Below, in pieces: positions 13,849 to 16,607 of a DNA stretch of 16,607 nt. Position numbers and translations under genes: made by a program. Position 1 is the first letter of the stretch, and each line of letters opens with the position of its first letter. The notes beneath the pieces are model-generated. The model searched no databases. It saw nothing but the letters and a program-made list of their open reading frames with translations, and was not told the origin of the DNA. Source of the DNA: Treponema sp. (lineage in GTDB: Bacteria; Spirochaetota; Spirochaetia; Treponematales; Breznakiellaceae); contig JAISTO010000110.1 in the NCBI GenBank assembly GCA_031272575.1, forward strand, positions 1 to 16,607. The letters are read 5' to 3'.

Positions 13849-15196
13849 CGGCCTTTGCGTCCACAGTGTTCAGGAGCGCCAGAAGACGTTCCTTGCCGAT
13901 CAGGTCGATCAAGCGGGCCTCGGTGTAGCGCTTCGCCTCGTCCGTGAAGACGCCGGTGGCGGCGCAGATTCCCTTGCCGGCCTTCACCTCTTTTATGTGC
14001 GCGTGGAAATCCCGTATGATCAATTCACCCACGGAGCCCTGGGTGCGCACGAAGCGGAACATAATCGTCTCCGTCCACCTGGCGCTGTTAACTTCCGCGA
14101 TAACATCCGCCCAGTCGCTGCGGTTCTGTATCACGCCGGTGATCTTCACCTTCACCTTTGAAAAATACGCCGCGACGATCTTGCGGCAGAGCGCCGCGAA
14201 TTCCGCGGACGAGCCGAGCAGATAGACCTGGAGATTTTTGCTTGCGTTGAGTTCCTGATACTTGCTCACCAGAAGTCCCACGTCTTTGTAGGCGGGGTTC
14301 GTCTGCTGCAAGTCACGCAGATGCGCAAGCGCCCGGGAAATATCGTTCCGTTTCAGACAGCACTGTGCCGCCTGATATTTTATTGCCGCGCGTTTTTCCG
14401 CGTTGATGTTTTCATAACGGAGCGCAAGTTCAAAGTCCTCGAGCGCTTTGTCGTAAGAGCGCATTTCCATGCGGATGGTTCCGGCGGCGCGGCAGGCCTC
14501 CCCCCCCACAACGGAATCTTCCCGCAGACGCGAAAAAATACGGAGCGCCCGATCGGTCTGTCCGGCCTCGTTGTAACATTCCGCGAGAGTCAAGAGTGAT
14601 TCTTTGTCGTCCGGCGCGAGTGTGATTGCTTTGCGTATGCAGGTCAGCGCCTCCTTCGGTTTTCTCATCCGAAAGAACGCATAGCCGAGTGTGCGCAGAG
14701 TCGGCGCGTGTTCGGGGTTTATGTTTTTCGCGGCATTGAGCAGCATCACTGCTTTATCGTAATTTCCGCGTTGAAATTCAAGAACGCCCAGATTAAAGTT
14801 GATGTCAAAGTTTTTCTCGTCGAACATCCGCGCGCTTGCGAAAGCGTTGTACGCGTCATTCAAAAGCCCGAGTTTAAGAGCGGAGATGCCGCAGCGAATC
14901 CGGCAGGTACATTCGTCCAGGCCGGGCGCCGCGCGCTGTCCGCATAACATTTCGTAGGTCTTGTAAGCCTTATCCCAACTGCCCTCGCGGAAATAGATGT
15001 CCCCCATAATTGCAAGCCCTTCCGGATCCCGCGGATTTTGTTTCAATCGATTCGCGGCCTCACGCAGCGCCGTTTTTCTGCCTTTGATTTTTTTTGGACC
15101 AGCCCGTTTGTTTTTAAGCCAACTGCTCACGGTGAGCGCCAGAATGATAAGTCCGGCGCTGATAACCGCCGCGCCCGCAATAACTATTCCAACCAT
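13823..15196 (-). CDS. Membrane-anchored TPR protein with Mrr-like C-terminal domain
   Basis: A 457-residue protein. Residues 3-26 form one transmembrane helix, and a basic stretch (KNKRAGPKKIKGRK) next to it suggests that the rest faces the cytoplasm. Residues about 42-318 are roughly seven TPR units (for example DINFNLGVLEFQRGNYDKAV), a protein-binding scaffold. Residues about 323-445 look like a restriction-endonuclease (Mrr-type) fold. They end in GVFTDEAKRYTEARLIDLI, the segment that is most conserved in Mrr. The catalytic Q-x-K position reads FRFVR, so nuclease activity is doubtful. The frame is open to 15439 inside the aminotransferase gene, but the ATG at 15196 begins the membrane helix and lies 7 nt after a -10 box, suggesting a leaderless mRNA. 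I recall similar proteins from spirochaetes; their function is unknown. Confidence 0.8.
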   Translation of the reverse strand: MVGIVIAGAAVISAGLIILALTVSSWLKNKRAGPKKIKGRKTALREAANRLKQNPRDPEGLAIMGDIYFREGSWDKAYKTYEMLCGQRAAPGLDECTCRIRCGISALKLGLLNDAYNAFASARMFDEKNFDINFNLGVLEFQRGNYDKAVMLLNAAKNINPEHAPTLRTLGYAFFRMRKPKEALTCIRKAITLAPDDKESLLTLAECYNEAGQTDRALRIFSRLREDSVVGGEACRAAGTIRMEMRSYDKALEDFELALRYENINAEKRAAIKYQAAQCCLKRNDISRALAHLRDLQQTNPAYKDVGLLVSKYQELNASKNLQVYLLGSSAEFAALCRKIVAAYFSKVKVKITGVIQNRSDWADVIAEVNSARWTETIMFRFVRTQGSVGELIIRDFHAHIKEVKAGKGICAATGVFTDEAKRYTEARLIDLIGKERLLALLNTVDAKAVTEAPQAR

Positions 15197-15203
15197 ACCT
15201 TTC

Positions 15204-15232
15204 AGTATAGTGAAAAAGGGACGAAATTGCAA
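15204..15232 (-). promoter_or_regulatory. Promoter of the TPR/Mrr-like gene (leaderless type)
   Basis: Minus-strand TTGCAA (15232-15227), 17-bp spacer, TATACT (15209-15204), then 7 nt to the ATG at 15196. AAAGG is present but only 1 nt from the ATG, too close to act as an SD. Read-through from the aminotransferase gene is also possible, since no terminator separates them. Confidence 0.6.
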
Positions 15233-15249
15233 GCCTCGGCGGTTTTTTT

Positions 15250-16341
15250 TTACTTTGCGGTGACCTGATACATCCAGCCCTTCGTGTCGGGGAGGGCGCC
15301 GTGCTGTATGCCCTTGAGGGTCGTCTGCAGCGCGTTGGTAAGGTCCCCTTTTTTGAAGCCCGGGAACTTCGCCTTTTTGCCCTTGTAGGTAAGGGAGGCT
15401 ATCGGGGTCGCGCCCGCGGCGGTGCCGGTAACGAAGCACTCGTTGGTTTCGATCAGGGCCTCTTCCACGGAGATCTTCCGCTCGGAGACCTTTAGCTTAA
15501 GGCCGCGCGCCAGTTCGATAATGCTGGCGCGGGTGATCCCCGGCAGTATCGTGTCGCCCAGCGCGGGGCTCACCAGTTCGCCGCTCTTCAGGTGAAAGAA
15601 GATGTTGCAGGAAGAGCCTTCCTCGATGTACTTGTGCGTTTCCGAATCGAGGAAGACGCACTCCATGAAGCCCTTCTCGAGGGCCTCGTGCTTGGCGAGC
15701 GCCGCGATCGTGTAGTTCGCCGCGCTCTTGAAGCAGCCCGTGCCCTTCGGCGTGGCGCGGACCCGCTCGGTTACCACCGCATCCGAGGTGCCCCCCGAAA
15801 AATACGCGCTCACCGGCGTACAGATGACCATGACCCAGGGCGCGTAACTGATGTTGACGCCGATGCCCCCCTCCGCGTAGGTGAAGGGCCGGATGTACAC
15901 CGAGTCCGCCGTCATGTAGTTGTCTTTTTCCCAGGCCGCCTGGTAGCGGGGCTGGAACCCCAGTTTGGCGTTTTTCCTGACCGTGTCCGCCACCACTTTG
16001 ACGAACTGGTCCTCCGGGAAGGGGGGCATGAAGAGCCCCTCCATAGAGCGCTTGAAGCGCGCCGCGTTCTGATCGGGCCGGAAGATCGCAAGCCCGCCGC
16101 CCTTCTGCGGCAGGGCCTTGAGCCCCTCGAAGACGGAAAACCCGTACTGCGTGGTGTAATTCACCAGGGGCAGATCGGCGTAGCAGTTGCGCCCCTCCAC
16201 GAGCGCGTCCCGCTCCTTCGCCTTTAGCGCGGCCTCTTCCTCCGGGCGCTTATGCTCCTTTTCGATAAAGCCGCCCTTCCAGCCCGCCTTGCCGTACTTC
16301 GCCCGGTACACCACCGGGTAGGTACTCAACCCAAAAGCCAT
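15250..16341 (-). CDS. ilvE: Branched-chain amino acid aminotransferase
   Basis: A class IV (fold type IV) PLP enzyme of 363 residues that moves the amino group between glutamate and the 2-oxo acids of leucine, isoleucine and valine. The length fits the longer, eukaryote-like BCAT subgroup rather than the ~310-residue E. coli type. Motifs: FEGLKA (71-76), RPFTY (151-155), the Schiff-base lysine in TGCFKSAANY (K205), YIEEGSSCNIFF, and GTAAGATPI near the C terminus. The SD AAGGAGG is 4 nt before the ATG, and its first three bases are the end of a perfect 12-bp hairpin arm, so initiation may be structure-controlled. No other ilv or leu genes are nearby. A D-amino acid transaminase is less likely given FEGLKA and the length. 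Confidence 0.93.
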   Translation of the reverse strand: MAFGLSTYPVVYRAKYGKAGWKGGFIEKEHKRPEEEAALKAKERDALVEGRNCYADLPLVNYTTQYGFSVFEGLKALPQKGGGLAIFRPDQNAARFKRSMEGLFMPPFPEDQFVKVVADTVRKNAKLGFQPRYQAAWEKDNYMTADSVYIRPFTYAEGGIGVNISYAPWVMVICTPVSAYFSGGTSDAVVTERVRATPKGTGCFKSAANYTIAALAKHEALEKGFMECVFLDSETHKYIEEGSSCNIFFHLKSGELVSPALGDTILPGITRASIIELARGLKLKVSERKISVEEALIETNECFVTGTAAGATPIASLTYKGKKAKFPGFKKGDLTNALQTTLKGIQHGALPDTKGWMYQVTAK

Positions 16342-16349
16342 GTTGCCTC

Positions 16350-16382
16350 CTTGAAAGGCGCAACTCCTCCGCGCCTTTCAAG
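16350..16382 (-). promoter_or_regulatory. Perfect 12-bp inverted repeat in the ilvE leader
   Basis: CTTGAAAGGCGC (16350-16361) and GCGCCTTTCAAG (16371-16382) are exact reverse complements around a 9-nt loop (GGAGGAGTT in the RNA). The 3' arm in the RNA overlaps three bases of the ribosome site at 16346-16352. Transcription should begin within or at the edge of the 5' arm. It may be an operator or a 5'-terminal RNA hairpin. Confidence 0.75.
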
Positions 16383-16385
16383 ATG

Positions 16386-16415
16386 AGTATAGCACACCGC
16401 GGAGGGATGCATCAA
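16386..16415 (-). promoter_or_regulatory. Promoter of ilvE
   Basis: Minus-strand TTGATG (16415-16410), 18-bp spacer, TGC-TATACT with the -10 at 16391-16386. The predicted start is near 16379, inside the hairpin that follows. Confidence 0.55.
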
Positions 16416-16465
16416 GGGGGCAGCAATGCTCATTTTACCTCCCCCACTCCCCAGAAAAAAACCTC

Positions 16466-16494
16466 TTGCAAAATGGCGGGAAATACACTATAAT
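16466..16494 (+). promoter_or_regulatory. Promoter of the right-edge lipoprotein gene
   Basis: TTGCAA (16466-16471), 17-bp spacer, perfect TATAAT (16489-16494). The expected start is near 16501, with a 27-nt leader that contains GAGGTG. Confidence 0.7.
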
Positions 16495-16527
16495 GTAGTA
16501 TACCGGTATTCTATCGAGGTGATTACA

Positions 16528-16607
16528 ATGAAGATGACCAAAGCCGCCGCATTATTCGCGGTGTTGTCCCTGGCCGCTGTTGCGGCGGCCGGTCTTGCGG
16601 CCTGCAA
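16528..16607 (+). CDS. N terminus of a lipoprotein (cut by window end)
   Basis: Only the first 26 complete codons are present. They read MKMTKAAALF, then a hydrophobic Ala/Leu-rich stretch ending in GLAAC, a textbook lipobox with the lipidated Cys at residue 26. The ribosome site GAGGTG is 7 nt before the ATG, and a near-consensus promoter lies upstream. It is divergent from ilvE and separated from it by 186 nt. The mature protein is outside the window, so its function cannot be judged. Confidence 0.75.
   Translation, partial: MKMTKAAALFAVLSLAAVAAAGLAAC

Noticed and set aside
15197..15439. Longer N terminus for the TPR/Mrr-like protein
   Set aside because: It would overlap the aminotransferase gene and put a basic, unstructured tail before the membrane helix. 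The ATG at 15196 fits the promoter and the helix.

Overview
The window looks like a compact, GC-rich chromosome segment from an anaerobic, fermentative bacterium. A Treponema-like spirochaete (Spirochaetota) fits best. The reasons are a trimeric bifurcating-type [FeFe]-hydrogenase, a large ankyrin-repeat lipoprotein, an M28-type peptidase with a GANDNSAA motif, a membrane-anchored TPR protein with an Mrr-like tail, and a plant/cyanobacterial-type GlgC. The taxonomy is inferred from family resemblance without a database search, so it is only moderately certain. No rRNA, tRNA, transposase, phage gene or CRISPR array was seen.

Layout, left to right. Positions 1-183 hold no gene but contain short direct repeats, a G-rich dispersed repeat and two hairpins. 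A giant ankyrin-repeat lipoprotein gene (minus strand) fills 184-2982. A hairpin at 3036-3059 separates it from the hydrogenase operon hydC-hydB-hydA (7252 down to 3069, minus strand). Beyond a second copy of the G-rich repeat, a YtcJ-like amidohydrolase (7401-9029, plus strand) converges on a four-gene minus-strand operon. That operon is transcribed from 12401 down to 9026 in the order glgC, aroH-type chorismate mutase, J-domain protein, M28 peptidase. Further right are a stand-alone (p)ppGpp-hydrolase-like HD protein (minus), a divergent YhhN-family membrane protein (plus), a TPR/Mrr-like membrane protein (minus), a branched-chain aminotransferase (minus) and the first 26 codons of a lipoprotein (plus, cut by the window end).

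How the genes work together. HydC, HydB and HydA form one enzyme that couples NADH and ferredoxin oxidation to H2 production, or runs in reverse. glgC commits glucose-1-phosphate to glycogen. aroH and the aminotransferase belong to amino acid metabolism. The HD protein may lower the stringent-response alarmone. Genes are tightly packed: several starts lie 7-18 nt after the previous stop, one start overlaps a stop (TTGA), and two convergent pairs overlap at their 3' ends.

The most interesting non-coding signals are as follows. (i) Three promoter candidates share a TTGCAA/TTGCAT -35 box, a 17-bp spacer and a TATA-type -10; two of them sit exactly 7 nt before the ATG, which suggests leaderless mRNAs. 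(ii) A perfect 12-bp inverted repeat occupies nearly the whole predicted 5' leader of the aminotransferase. (iii) An A/T-tract UP-like element lies ahead of a strong glgC promoter. (iv) There are dispersed repeat copies with G7-TA-G6/7 runs. No wholly new multi-gene system could be demonstrated.
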